Below are positions 8,100 to 15,717 of a stretch of DNA of 64,000 nucleotides, piece after piece. The number at the start of each line of letters is the position of its first letter. Position 1 is the stretch's first letter. The notes beneath the pieces were generated by a model. It saw nothing but the letters and a program-made list of their open reading frames with translations. It did not search any database and was not told the origin of the DNA. The DNA comes from Streptomyces sp. BK239 (GTDB lineage: Bacteria > Actinomycetota > Actinomycetes > Streptomycetales > Streptomycetaceae), in assembly GCF_004217285.1 (NCBI RefSeq), contig NZ_SHKS01000001.1, positions 751,195 to 815,194 of the forward strand. The letters are read 5' to 3'. Made by a program: the position numbers and the translations under genes.

Positions 8100-8839
8100 A
8101 CGCCGCGCCCGCCGACCAGATCCGACTCCTCGACGTCCAGTCCCTCGACGTCCGCCTCCAGCAGCTCGCCCACCGCCGCAAGTCGCTGCCCGAGCACGCC
8201 GAGATCGAGTCGCTGACCAAGGACCTCACGCAGCTGCGCGACCTCCTGGTGGCCGCGCAGACCGAGGAGAGCGACACCGCACGCGAGCAGACCAAGGCCG
8301 AGCAGGACGTCGACCAGGTGCGCCAGCGCGCCGCCCGCGACCAGCAGCGGCTGGACTCCGGCGCGGTCACCTCCCCGAAGGACCTGGAGAACCTCCAGAA
8401 GGAGATCGTCTCCCTCGCCAAGCGCCAGGGCGACCTGGAGGACGTCGTCCTGGAGGTCATGGAGCGCCGCGAGGCCGCGCAGGAGCGCGTCGCCGAACTG
8501 ACCGAGCGGGTCGGCTCCGTGCAGGCGAAGATCGACGACGCGAACAGTCGCCGCGACGCCGCCTGCCAGGAGATCGACGGCGAGGCCGCCACCGTCACCA
8601 AGGACCGCGAGGTCGTCGCCGGCTCGGTCCCCGCCGACCTGCTCAAGCTCTACGACAAGCTGCGCGCCCAGCAGGGCGGCATCGGCGCGGCCAAGCTGTA
8701 CCAGCGCACCTGCCAGGGCTGCCGCCAGGAGCTGTCGATCACGGACGTCAACGAGATCCGCAAGGCCGCCCCGGACACCGTCGTACGGTGCGAGAACTGC
8801 GGCCGCATCCTGGTGCGGACCTCCGAGTCCGGCCTGTAG
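8096..8839 (+). CDS. C4-type zinc-ribbon coiled-coil protein
   Basis: A 247-residue protein that is mostly a long alpha-helical coiled coil (about residues 10-190, rich in Glu, Gln, Arg and Ala heptads), ending in a zinc ribbon with CQGC and CENC pairs. This is the actinobacterial CT398/CdsZ-like zinc-ribbon family; related proteins act as scaffolds or DNA/RNA-binding factors, and the role here is unproven. The start chosen is CTG at 8096, because the protein similarity begins there, GGGAG lies just upstream, and CTGA overlaps the Nif3 stop. No ATG or GTG is available at a sensible position. The RNase H gene follows after 2 bases. Confidence 0.88.
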   Translation: MNAAPADQIRLLDVQSLDVRLQQLAHRRKSLPEHAEIESLTKDLTQLRDLLVAAQTEESDTAREQTKAEQDVDQVRQRAARDQQRLDSGAVTSPKDLENLQKEIVSLAKRQGDLEDVVLEVMERREAAQERVAELTERVGSVQAKIDDANSRRDAACQEIDGEAATVTKDREVVAGSVPADLLKLYDKLRAQQGGIGAAKLYQRTCQGCRQELSITDVNEIRKAAPDTVVRCENCGRILVRTSESGL

Positions 8840-8841
8840 CC

Positions 8842-10365
8842 GTGGGCGCGCGGGAGTTCGTCGTCGAGGCGGACGGCGGTTCCCGGGGCAACCCGGGGCC
8901 CGCCGGCTACGGCAGCGTGGTCGTCGACGCGGCGACGGGGGAGACCCTCGTCGAACGGGCCGAGTACATCGGTGTCGCCACCAACAACGTGGCCGAGTAC
9001 CGGGGCCTGCTGTCCGGACTGCGCGCCGCCCGCGAACTCGACCCGGACGCGGTGGTCCGGGTGCGGATGGACTCCAAGCTCGTCGTCGAGCAGATGTCGG
9101 GCCGCTGGAAGATCAAGCACCCCGACATGAAGCCGCTGGCGACGGAGGCGGCCCGGGTCTTCCCACCCGGCCAGGTCACCTACGAGTGGATCCCGCGCGA
9201 GCACAACAAACACGCGGACCGTCTGGCCAACGAGGCGATGGACGCGGGTAAGCGGGGGGAGCGGTGGGAAGCCGGGCCTCTCCACCCCGGATCAGCTCGG
9301 GCCGACGCCCGGGCGGCCCGAGCTGTGGCGACCCCGGCGAAGCCCGACGTCGCCGCGTGGGCCGGGCCCGAGGCCGCCGGCCTCGACACTGCTGAGGTCG
9401 CCTCAACGGGGGCCGGTGTCGGTGCTACCGCCAAGGGCTCCGCCGGTGGCTTGGCCGGTGGTTCTGCCAGTCGCTCCGCCGGTGCCTCCGGCGCAGCCGA
9501 CGCAGGCCGTCCCGCGGCTGCCGCGGCCCCGGCGGGTGCCGGCGGCCCCGCCACGTCCGCCCCGGCAGGTACCGGCGCGTCCGTCGAGGGCTCGCCTCCG
9601 GCAGGTACGGACGCCACCGCCGAGGCCACGACCACGCCCGCCGCCACCACCGCCTCGACCACGCCCGGCACACGCGCCCCCTCTGCCTCCTCCTCCACCC
9701 CGCAGCCCTCCGTCGGCTGGGGTTCCGCTCCTGATCTCGGGGCTCCGGCCACCCTCGTCCTGCTGCGGCACGGCGAGACCCCGCTCACCCCGCAGAAGCG
9801 GTTCTCCGGGAGCGGCGGCAGCGATCCCTCCCTCTCCGCCGTGGGCCGGGAGCAGGCCGAGCGGGTCGCCGCGGCCCTCGCCCGGCGCGGGACGATCCAG
9901 CACATCGTCGCCTCCCCGCTGGCCCGGACCAGGGAGACCGCCGACGCGGTCGCGGCCCGCCTAGGCCTGGAGGTCACCGTCGAGGACGGCCTGCGCGAGA
10001 CCGACTTCGGCGCGTGGGAGGGGCTGACCTTCGGCGAGGTCCGCGAGCGCCACCCCGAGGACCTCACCAGGTGGCTCGCCGACCCCGAGGCCGAACCCAC
10101 CGGCGGCGGCGAGAGCTTCGCGGCCACCGCCACCCGGATCGCGGCCACCCGCGACAAGCTGGTCGCGGCCTACGCGGGCCGCACGGTCCTGCTGGTCACC
10201 CACGTGACACCGATCAAGACGTTCGTACGGCTCGCCCTGGGCGCCCCGCCCGAGTCCCTGTTCCGTATGGAACTGTCGGCGGCCTCCCTCTCGGCGGTGG
10301 CGTACTACGCCGACGGCAACGCCAGCGTCCGACTGCTCAACGACACGTCCCACCTGCGCACGTAG
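8842..10365 (+). CDS. Bifunctional RNase HI / histidine phosphatase
   Basis: Fusion of 507 residues. Residues 1-135 are RNase HI, with the catalytic acidic set Asp11 (ADGGSRGNPG), Glu52 (NNVAEYRG), Asp77 (RMDSK) and Asp126 (HADRLAN); this domain degrades RNA in RNA:DNA hybrids. Residues about 300-507 are a histidine phosphatase (phosphoglycerate-mutase fold) with catalytic His310 (LLRHGET) and the second His in LLVTHVTP. This domain is CobC-like, alpha-ribazole phosphatase or acid phosphatase. The domains are joined by a linker of about 150 residues made of Ala, Thr, Pro, Ser and Gly, longer than I would expect. The GTG start lies 2 bases after the previous stop. Confidence 0.93.
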   Translation: MGAREFVVEADGGSRGNPGPAGYGSVVVDAATGETLVERAEYIGVATNNVAEYRGLLSGLRAARELDPDAVVRVRMDSKLVVEQMSGRWKIKHPDMKPLATEAARVFPPGQVTYEWIPREHNKHADRLANEAMDAGKRGERWEAGPLHPGSARADARAARAVATPAKPDVAAWAGPEAAGLDTAEVASTGAGVGATAKGSAGGLAGGSASRSAGASGAADAGRPAAAAAPAGAGGPATSAPAGTGASVEGSPPAGTDATAEATTTPAATTASTTPGTRAPSASSSTPQPSVGWGSAPDLGAPATLVLLRHGETPLTPQKRFSGSGGSDPSLSAVGREQAERVAAALARRGTIQHIVASPLARTRETADAVAARLGLEVTVEDGLRETDFGAWEGLTFGEVRERHPEDLTRWLADPEAEPTGGGESFAATATRIAATRDKLVAAYAGRTVLLVTHVTPIKTFVRLALGAPPESLFRMELSAASLSAVAYYADGNASVRLLNDTSHLRT

Positions 10366-10384
10366 GGAAGACGGCGGGCCCGTC

Positions 10385-11167
10385 TCAGTGGATCTCCTCC
10401 ACCAGGACGTCCAACGTCCACGCCGCCCCCGCCCGCGTCGGCGCCTTCTCCTCCACCGTGTAGCCGAGGTCGCGCAGCGCCACCACCAGCTCGGCAGGGT
10501 CCTTGGGCGCCGACCCCGTCGTCAGCAGGCTGCGGACGATCCGCCCCTTCGTCGCCTTGTTGAAGTGGCTGACGACCTTCCGGGTCGGAGCGTGCAGCAC
10601 CCGCACGCTCGCCGTCCGCGCCGCGACCTCGCCCTTCGGCTTCCACGCCGCCGCGTAGGCCGCCGACCGCAGGTCCAGCACCAGCCCGTCCCCGGCCGCC
10701 TCCGGCAGCACGGCCGCCATCGGCGTACGCCAGTACGCGCCCAGCGCCCCGAGCCCCGGCAGCTTCACGCCCATCGAGCAGCGGTACGAGGGGATGCGGT
10801 CCGTCACCCGCACCGCCCCCCACAGGCCCGAGAACACCAGCAGCGACCTGGCCGCCCGCCGCTTCGCGGCCGTGTCCAGCGAGGCCAGGTCCAGGGCGTC
10901 GTAGAGAACGCCCGTGTAGATCTCCCCGGCCGGACGCGCACCCGCCGTACGCAGCTCGACGTTCTTCGCGACCTCGCCGCGCAGCCCCTCGCTCAGCCCG
11001 AGCACCTCGCGCGCCTTCTCCTCGTCCCCGGCACACAGCTCGACCAGCTCGGTCAGGACGGCCTCACGCGCGTCGGCGAGCCCCGGCAGGGCCAGAGCCT
11101 GCGGCTTCAGCGGCGCGCCACGACCGGAGGCGGCCTTACCTTCGGACGGGGGCAGCAGGACGAGCAC
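10385..11167 (-). CDS. yaaA: Peroxide stress protein YaaA
   Basis: YaaA/DUF328 protein of 260 residues, close to the 258 of E. coli YaaA. In E. coli this protein lowers free intracellular iron and protects DNA during hydrogen peroxide stress. Family landmarks are the N-terminal LLPPSEGK, the central FSGLWGAVR, and the C-terminal SHFNKATKG. The GTG at 11167 is chosen because GGAG sits about 8 bases upstream and LLPPSEGK must lie at the N-terminus. It converges on the RNase H/phosphatase gene with a 19-base gap. The window also holds other iron genes (efeUOB, heme oxygenase), but far away. Confidence 0.92.
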   Translation of the reverse strand: MLVLLPPSEGKAASGRGAPLKPQALALPGLADAREAVLTELVELCAGDEEKAREVLGLSEGLRGEVAKNVELRTAGARPAGEIYTGVLYDALDLASLDTAAKRRAARSLLVFSGLWGAVRVTDRIPSYRCSMGVKLPGLGALGAYWRTPMAAVLPEAAGDGLVLDLRSAAYAAAWKPKGEVAARTASVRVLHAPTRKVVSHFNKATKGRIVRSLLTTGSAPKDPAELVVALRDLGYTVEEKAPTRAGAAWTLDVLVEEIH

Positions 11168-11184
11168 GAGCGTTTCTCCTTCGG

Positions 11185-11805
11185 TCAGGCTCCACGGCCA
11201 GGTCCAGTCAGCCTCCACGGCCGAGCCTCCGAGCCAGCGTACGGGGTCCCCCCGAGCCCCCTCATCCCCTCCCGGACGTCCCGTACGAGCGCCCCCGGAT
11301 CGTCGGCGTGCAGGCGCACCACACTCACCTCCCGCCGGCGCCCGAGGAAGCCGACGTGGGAAACCGGCTCGGTCAGCTCCAGCGTGACCGAGGTCATCGA
11401 GCCCACCGGCAGGTTCAGCTCGCGCGAGGAGCCCCCGGCGGGCTCGTGAGTGGTGCGCGACTCGTGCCGTACGGCGGCGATCCGCTCCAGCGGGACCGTC
11501 AGATCGACGTGGACGGCATGACGTACGCGCAGACGGTCGCCGTGCAGGACGTGCGGGCGCACCCGCCAGGCCGCGTACAGGCCGATGACGACGAACACGG
11601 TGTACAGGTCCAGGACCAGCACCACCGTGTGCACGGTGGGCCACGCGCGCAGCAGCAACGACATGGCGACCGTCTCGACCCCGCACACGAACGCGAGCGC
11701 CGCCGTCACCGCGCCCTGCCCCCGCGCGTACCCGAACGCCCGGCCGTCCCCGACCCCGTGCACCCGCCGGGCCGCCCAGAGCCACAGACTCACCAGCAGC
11801 CGCAT
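11185..11805 (-). CDS. Small membrane protein with C-terminal PH-like soluble domain
   Basis: About 206 residues from ATG 11805. The N-terminal third has two or three hydrophobic helices (LLVSLWLWAARR, then ALAFVCGVETVAMSLLL and VVLVLDLYTVFVVIGLYAAWRV). The rest is a soluble beta-rich region containing arginine-dense turns, resembling the membrane-plus-PH-like layout of many uncharacterised actinobacterial proteins. Alternative in-frame starts are GTG at 11817 and TTG at 11841, the last overlapping the MerR stop as TTGA. It is probably cotranscribed with the MerR gene and may be under its control. Function unknown. Confidence 0.7.
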   Translation of the reverse strand: MRLLVSLWLWAARRVHGVGDGRAFGYARGQGAVTAALAFVCGVETVAMSLLLRAWPTVHTVVLVLDLYTVFVVIGLYAAWRVRPHVLHGDRLRVRHAVHVDLTVPLERIAAVRHESRTTHEPAGGSSRELNLPVGSMTSVTLELTEPVSHVGFLGRRREVSVVRLHADDPGALVRDVREGMRGLGGTPYAGSEARPWRLTGPGRGA

Positions 11806-11837
11806 CTCGTGCCGCACGAGCGCGGAGGCCGCCGCCC

Positions 11838-12590
11838 TCAAGGCCGGCCGTCCCGCGCGAGGAGGCGCAGTGCCCGGCGGATCGCCTCCGCCTGGGCGGG
11901 GGTGAAGTCTGCGTACAGGGCGCGCAGGAAGACGTGGTCCTGGTCGACGTCCGCGGTCTGCGGGAGCAGCTCCCGAGGGGTGCACTCGGCGAGCCGGCGG
12001 GCGGCCGCCTCCACGCGGGGGTCGTCGGGATCGGCGTCGGCGAGCGCGTCGAGCAGCGCGTACGCCTCGTGGGCGCGGGCCACCGCCTCCGGGCACGCCA
12101 CCACCGCGCCCACCGCCGCCATCAGCCGCTCCCGCTCCTCGGGAGCCGCGGCCGTATCGATCAGCGCGAGCACCTCGCGGTCCCGGGCGGCCATGGGGGA
12201 GTCGGAGGCGGGTATCCCGGCGAACAGCGCGGCCAGCTCGGGCGAGACCGGCCCCTCGGGGGGCAGCTCCTCCGCCTCGAGCAAGGCCCGCAGCCGCTCC
12301 CGCCGTTGACGCAGGGCCGACTCCTGCCGGGCCAGGTCCTCGTCCAGCTCGGTGAGCACCTCGACGAGGTCCTTGCCCGCGTCGTCCGCGAGCACGTCCC
12401 GCACCTCGGCGAGTCCCAGCCCCAGCTCGGTCAGCCGCCGGATCCGGGCGAGGGTCACGGCGTGCCGGAGGGTGTAGTCCCGGTACCCGTTGGCACGCCG
12501 GCCGGGCTCGGGCAGCAGCCCCAGATGGTGGTAGTGCCGGACGGTCCGCGTGGTGACGCCGACGGCCTCGGCGAGTTCTCCGATCCGCAT
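11838..12590 (-). CDS. MerR-family transcriptional regulator
   Basis: Regulator of 250 residues with an N-terminal MerR winged helix-turn-helix (MRIGELAEAVGVTTRTVRHYHHLGLL; the GYRDY and RIRRLTELGL segments follow) and a dimerisation coiled coil to about residue 100. The C-terminal 150 residues are an uncharacterised helical effector region, longer than in metal-sensing MerR proteins and without a Cys cluster, so a small organic ligand or protein partner is more likely than a metal. The promoter has the 19-base spacer diagnostic of MerR control and lies immediately before the start codon, which suggests autoregulation and leaderless translation. The downstream membrane protein is the probable co-target. 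Confidence 0.9.
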   Translation of the reverse strand: MRIGELAEAVGVTTRTVRHYHHLGLLPEPGRRANGYRDYTLRHAVTLARIRRLTELGLGLAEVRDVLADDAGKDLVEVLTELDEDLARQESALRQRRERLRALLEAEELPPEGPVSPELAALFAGIPASDSPMAARDREVLALIDTAAAPEERERLMAAVGAVVACPEAVARAHEAYALLDALADADPDDPRVEAAARRLAECTPRELLPQTADVDQDHVFLRALYADFTPAQAEAIRRALRLLARDGRP

Positions 12591-12596
12591 GCCACC

Positions 12597-12627
12597 AGTA
12601 CAGACGTTGACGTCGCGGCAGGGTCAA
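12597..12627 (-). promoter_or_regulatory. MerR-type promoter with 19-base spacer
   Basis: On the minus strand, TTGACC (12627-12622) and TGTACT (12602-12597) are separated by 19 bases, the overlong spacing that MerR proteins correct by distorting DNA. The -10 ends 6 bases before the ATG, so the transcript would be leaderless or nearly so. Confidence 0.6.
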
Positions 12628-12748
12628 GCGCCGGTCTCCCGTCGGCGGAGGCGATCCTGTGCCACGATCGAGGGAACGGTTTCCGATCCTGCGGACAGGT
12701 GATCCGGCGATGTCCCAGTCTGGCGAGCGACCGAAGGAGGGGCGTGAC

Positions 12749-13327
12749 ATGACGGCCATGGCCCACGAGCCGCTCACGCAGGAAGAAGTCCTGCTGGAGG
12801 GCTTCCTCGCCCTGGACACCCCGGAAGGTTTCCGGGCGGAACTCGTCGAGGGGGAGATCGTTGTGACGCCGCCGCCGGACGGGGATCACGAGGATTACAT
12901 CGGGCTCATCGTGAGCCAGGTGATCAAGCGGTCCACGATCGACATGCAGTTCTCCGGGAACAAGGGGCTGAAGCTGGGGAAGGCGGACGGATGCCCGCAG
13001 GATCATGTGATCCCGGACGGCACCTTCGCCCCACAGGCACTGCGGCTGTACCGGGGCGCAGACCCCTGGATGCCCAGCCAGGGCGTCGCCATGGTGCTGG
13101 AGGTGACATCCACCAGGCCGCGGGCCGACCGTGAGGTCAAGCGCCGGTGCTACGCGCGCGCCGGCATCCCCCTCTTCCTGCTCGTCGACCGGGAGACCTC
13201 GGAGGTCACGCTTCTCAGCGACCCGAAGCAGGACGACTACCGTCAGCGCTGCACGCTGCCTTTCGGCAAGCCGCTCGCGCTCCCCGAGCCCTTCGCCTTC
13301 GACCTGGACACGTCCGACTTCCTCTGA
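12749..13327 (+). CDS. Uma2-family (DUF820) PD-(D/E)XK nuclease-like protein
   Basis: Protein of 192 residues of the Uma2 family, which has a restriction-endonuclease-like fold and is expanded in cyanobacteria and actinobacteria without an agreed function. Family elements visible are the N-terminal FRAELVEGEIVV, the PDGTF region with a conserved Asp, and VLEVTSTRPRADREVKRRCYARAGIPLFLLVD with the Glu and Lys-type catalytic positions. The ATG at 12749 follows a strong AAGGAGG at 12734-12740. The 3' end overlaps the predicted rnpB promoter. This gene is the last protein gene before rnpB and the island. Confidence 0.85.
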   Translation: MTAMAHEPLTQEEVLLEGFLALDTPEGFRAELVEGEIVVTPPPDGDHEDYIGLIVSQVIKRSTIDMQFSGNKGLKLGKADGCPQDHVIPDGTFAPQALRLYRGADPWMPSQGVAMVLEVTSTRPRADREVKRRCYARAGIPLFLLVDRETSEVTLLSDPKQDDYRQRCTLPFGKPLALPEPFAFDLDTSDFL

Positions 13328-13341
13328 GAGCCCGGTACCAT
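13313..13341 (+). promoter_or_regulatory. Predicted rnpB promoter
   Basis: A -10-like TACCAT at 13336-13341 lies 9 bases before the inferred 5' end of the RNase P RNA. A weak -35, TCCGAC, is at 13313-13318, giving a 17-base spacer. It overlaps the end of the Uma2 gene. Confidence 0.45.
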
Positions 13342-13350
13342 GGTCGACAC

Positions 13351-13760
13351 GGCAGACGAGCCGGGCGGACGGCCGCGTGAGGCCCCTCAGGGGGCTTCCC
13401 GAGGAACGTCCGGGCTCCACAGGGCAGGGTGGTGGCTAACGGCCACCCGGGGTGACCCGCGGGACAGTGCCACAGAAAACAGACCGCCCGGCGCTCAGGC
13501 GCCGGGTAAGGGTGAAACGGTGGTGTAAGAGACCACCAGTGCCCAGGGTGACCTGGGCAGCTAGGTAAACCCCACCCGGAGCAAGGTCAAAAGGAAACAC
13601 CCCGGTGTTTCTGCGCGGACGTTCGAGGGCTGCCCGCCCGAGTCCGCGGGTAGACCGCACGAGGCCGGTGGCAACACCGGCCCTAGATGGATGGCCGTCT
13701 CCCCGGCCGCCGCGAGGCAGCCGGGCGACAGAACCCGGCGTACAGCCCGACTCGTCTGCC
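13351..13760 (+). ncRNA. rnpB: RNase P RNA component
   Basis: Catalytic RNA of RNase P, which removes 5' leaders from pre-tRNA; class A, about 410 bases. Diagnostic conserved segments are GAGGAACGTCCGGGCTCC near 13400, GGACAGTGCCACAGAAAACAG near 13460, GGGTGAAACGGTG near 13510, and AGATGGATGGCC near 13686 followed by ACAGAACCCGGC (J/P region). The ends pair: GGCAGACGAGCCGGG at the 5' end with CCCGACTCGTCTGCC at the 3' end, which fixes the boundaries. Similarity to the published Streptomyces RNase P RNA is high from memory. It marks the left border of the accessory island. Confidence 0.97.
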
Positions 13761-13785
13761 GCCACTCGCGGCTTCGTTCATTTTT
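13758..13785 (+). terminator. rnpB terminator
   Basis: GCCGC (13758-13762) and GCGGC (13768-13772) form a short hairpin followed by a T-rich tail ending in TTTTT at 13781-13785, a classical intrinsic terminator at the 3' end of rnpB. Confidence 0.75.
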
Positions 13786-13893
13786 GCCGGCTGATCGCTG
13801 ACTGTCCTGAGACATGCATCCGCGAGGTGATCACGTTCCCGCACGACAACATCGTCGCCGAGATCGTAGGCCGACACCCCGCCCGGCGCCCCC

Positions 13894-15486
13894 TCAAGTC
13901 TGCGGGTCCACCGACCGCAGCAGTTCCAACAAGCCCTGTGCGGGGAGCAGTTGTTCGTCGGTGATGGGATCGGGGCTGAAGTGCATCAGGCCGTTGCGGA
14001 AGTTCCGGCATTCCTCCAGCGCCGTCAGGAAGTGCTCCTGGTCGATGGCCCACCCCAGCGCGGCCCAGTTCTCCGCAAGTTTGAGCAGATGTCCGTACGC
14101 CCCAAAGGTCAGGTTGGCGGCGGAGTTCACCCGTGAGGCGCGCCCTCGGGGGACGACGGCCCTGATGCGGTCGAGCGGGATGCACCGGTCGACCACGCGG
14201 CGCAGGCGCTGCTCGATCTCCTCCACGAGGACGAAGGGCCGTACGCGCGTGCCGAACTGCACCGTCAGATCGGAGGCTGTGATCAGACCGCAGACCTTGT
14301 GGTCGTGGTCGCGGACAAGGACGTACCCGGACTGCTGGACGGTCCCGATCCAGGCGAGCAGATCGTCGGAGCGGTCCGCTTCCTGCCCGCGTACGGTGGC
14401 TGCCTTGAGATCGGCGGCGGGATCGGCCATGCGCGCCCGGCCGATCGACTCCCAGCTGACCACTCCGCGCAGACGCCCGTCCGGGTCGAGGACGGGGAGC
14501 TGGCTGTAGCCGCGCAGCACCATGATCGTCATGGCGGTGCCGAGGCTGTCGCCGACACGGACGGACTCGGGCATGCGGTTCGCCGAGTCGAGGTTGCTCA
14601 CCCGGTACGCGATGGTGTCGGTCTCGGCCTCCTCGTCCGGCAGGAGCCCCGCGGCGTGCGCGGCGTTGCGGACGGCGGCCGACGGGTCGGTACTGCCGGA
14701 GAGCCTGGTCACCGCGCTCGCGCCCGACTCGTCCGGCTCGGCGCCTCCCGCCAGCACGGCGATCTGGCTGTCCAGAGTGCCCTCGGTGAACGGCGGGATG
14801 GTGACCAGCCCCCGTGCCGCCAGGTCGTTCTTGATCTGTTCGGTGACCGCCGGGTAGCGCCGCTGGGCGCCCCAGACGGCGAGGAAGTCCCGGATGGACA
14901 GGGTGAGCGGCTGGTCGGCACTCCGGCCGCGGACCTCCTCGTACAGTTTCGCGGGCTCGGTGAGTGTGGCGGCGAACTCGTCGGCGTCCGGGCGCCCCGG
15001 ATCGGGCTTGCCCTCGGCGAGGGCGGCCACGCGCTCGGCCGCTCCGAACCGGCTGAGCTCGAAGACGGTGAGGAGGGAGCCCATGCTGTCCAGGAGGTCG
15101 GACTGGATGGTCTGCCGGTCGATGTCGGTGGCCAGCCAGTCCACGCGGCGGACGTGCCGGTGCCCGTCCGGGGCGTCCGCTCGATACTCGTAGTCACCGG
15201 TCACCCGGCCGATGGCCACGAGCCATGACTTGAGGGGGAGAACCACCAGATCGCCGCGCTGCATCTCGTGGGCGAAGCGGTACAGCTGACCGGTCCAGTT
15301 GCCGATCGTGTACGGGCCCTCGTCGGGATAGGCGGCGGCCAGGGCGGCTCTGATGCTCTCACGGGTGGCAGTGGCGGAGAGATCGCCCATGCTGAGCCTG
15401 TCCCACCCGGTGAGGAGAAGGCCTTCATCCAGAGCGGCCCGTTCCCGCTCTCCCTGCTCGCCCGCCCGCACCACCCAGGCCCGCAT
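13894..15486 (-). CDS. EVE-like / CBS pair / HEPN-like multidomain protein
   Basis: Protein of 530 residues with an unusual architecture. Residues 1-155 match the EVE-like N-terminal domain of Mrr-type restriction proteins (MRAWVVRAG, then NWTGQLYRFAHEMQRGDLVVLPLK and AIGRVTGDYEY), a candidate reader of modified DNA bases. A helical region follows, then a CBS pair (about 295-410; YSQLPVLDPDGRLRGVVSW and VCGLITASDL) that usually binds adenine nucleotides. The C-terminal 100 residues are an Swt1/Cthe-type HEPN-like domain ending in RNGLMH (R-N-x3-H, about 497-502), the RNase active-site pattern. ATG 15486 is chosen for GGGAGG 7 bases upstream. It is divergent from the kinase operon. Inference: a modification-sensing RNase effector of the defence island. 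The individual domains are recognised by eye only. Confidence 0.75.
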   Translation of the reverse strand: MRAWVVRAGEQGERERAALDEGLLLTGWDRLSMGDLSATATRESIRAALAAAYPDEGPYTIGNWTGQLYRFAHEMQRGDLVVLPLKSWLVAIGRVTGDYEYRADAPDGHRHVRRVDWLATDIDRQTIQSDLLDSMGSLLTVFELSRFGAAERVAALAEGKPDPGRPDADEFAATLTEPAKLYEEVRGRSADQPLTLSIRDFLAVWGAQRRYPAVTEQIKNDLAARGLVTIPPFTEGTLDSQIAVLAGGAEPDESGASAVTRLSGSTDPSAAVRNAAHAAGLLPDEEAETDTIAYRVSNLDSANRMPESVRVGDSLGTAMTIMVLRGYSQLPVLDPDGRLRGVVSWESIGRARMADPAADLKAATVRGQEADRSDDLLAWIGTVQQSGYVLVRDHDHKVCGLITASDLTVQFGTRVRPFVLVEEIEQRLRRVVDRCIPLDRIRAVVPRGRASRVNSAANLTFGAYGHLLKLAENWAALGWAIDQEHFLTALEECRNFRNGLMHFSPDPITDEQLLPAQGLLELLRSVDPQT

Positions 15487-15612
15487 GCCGTGCCTCCCCG
15501 TGAGTATTTTCCCGAGCACCGTGCGCACACGATGCGTGATCAGGTGTGAGCGACCTTATAGCAGTGTGCTCAACTACCTTCAGAAAGAGGTTACTTGACC
15601 TGTTTGGCGTGC

Positions 15613-15624
15613 TAGTTCGAACTA
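15613..15624. promoter_or_regulatory. Palindromic operator between divergent island genes
   Basis: TAGTTCGAACTA is a perfect 12-base palindrome in the 231-base divergent region between the EVE/CBS/HEPN gene and the kinase operon. It begins 12 bases after a TTGACC (15595-15600) and could overlap the kinase promoter. Regulator unknown; the XRE protein at 25978-26910 is one candidate. Confidence 0.4.
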
Positions 15625-15717
15625 TCGGTGCACGTCCGGGAGTGGCCCGTAAACTGATCGAGAAAGGTGTGGCCGGTGTGCCGGCCGGGACGAGAACACG
15701 GGGGTTCGAGAGCGCCG

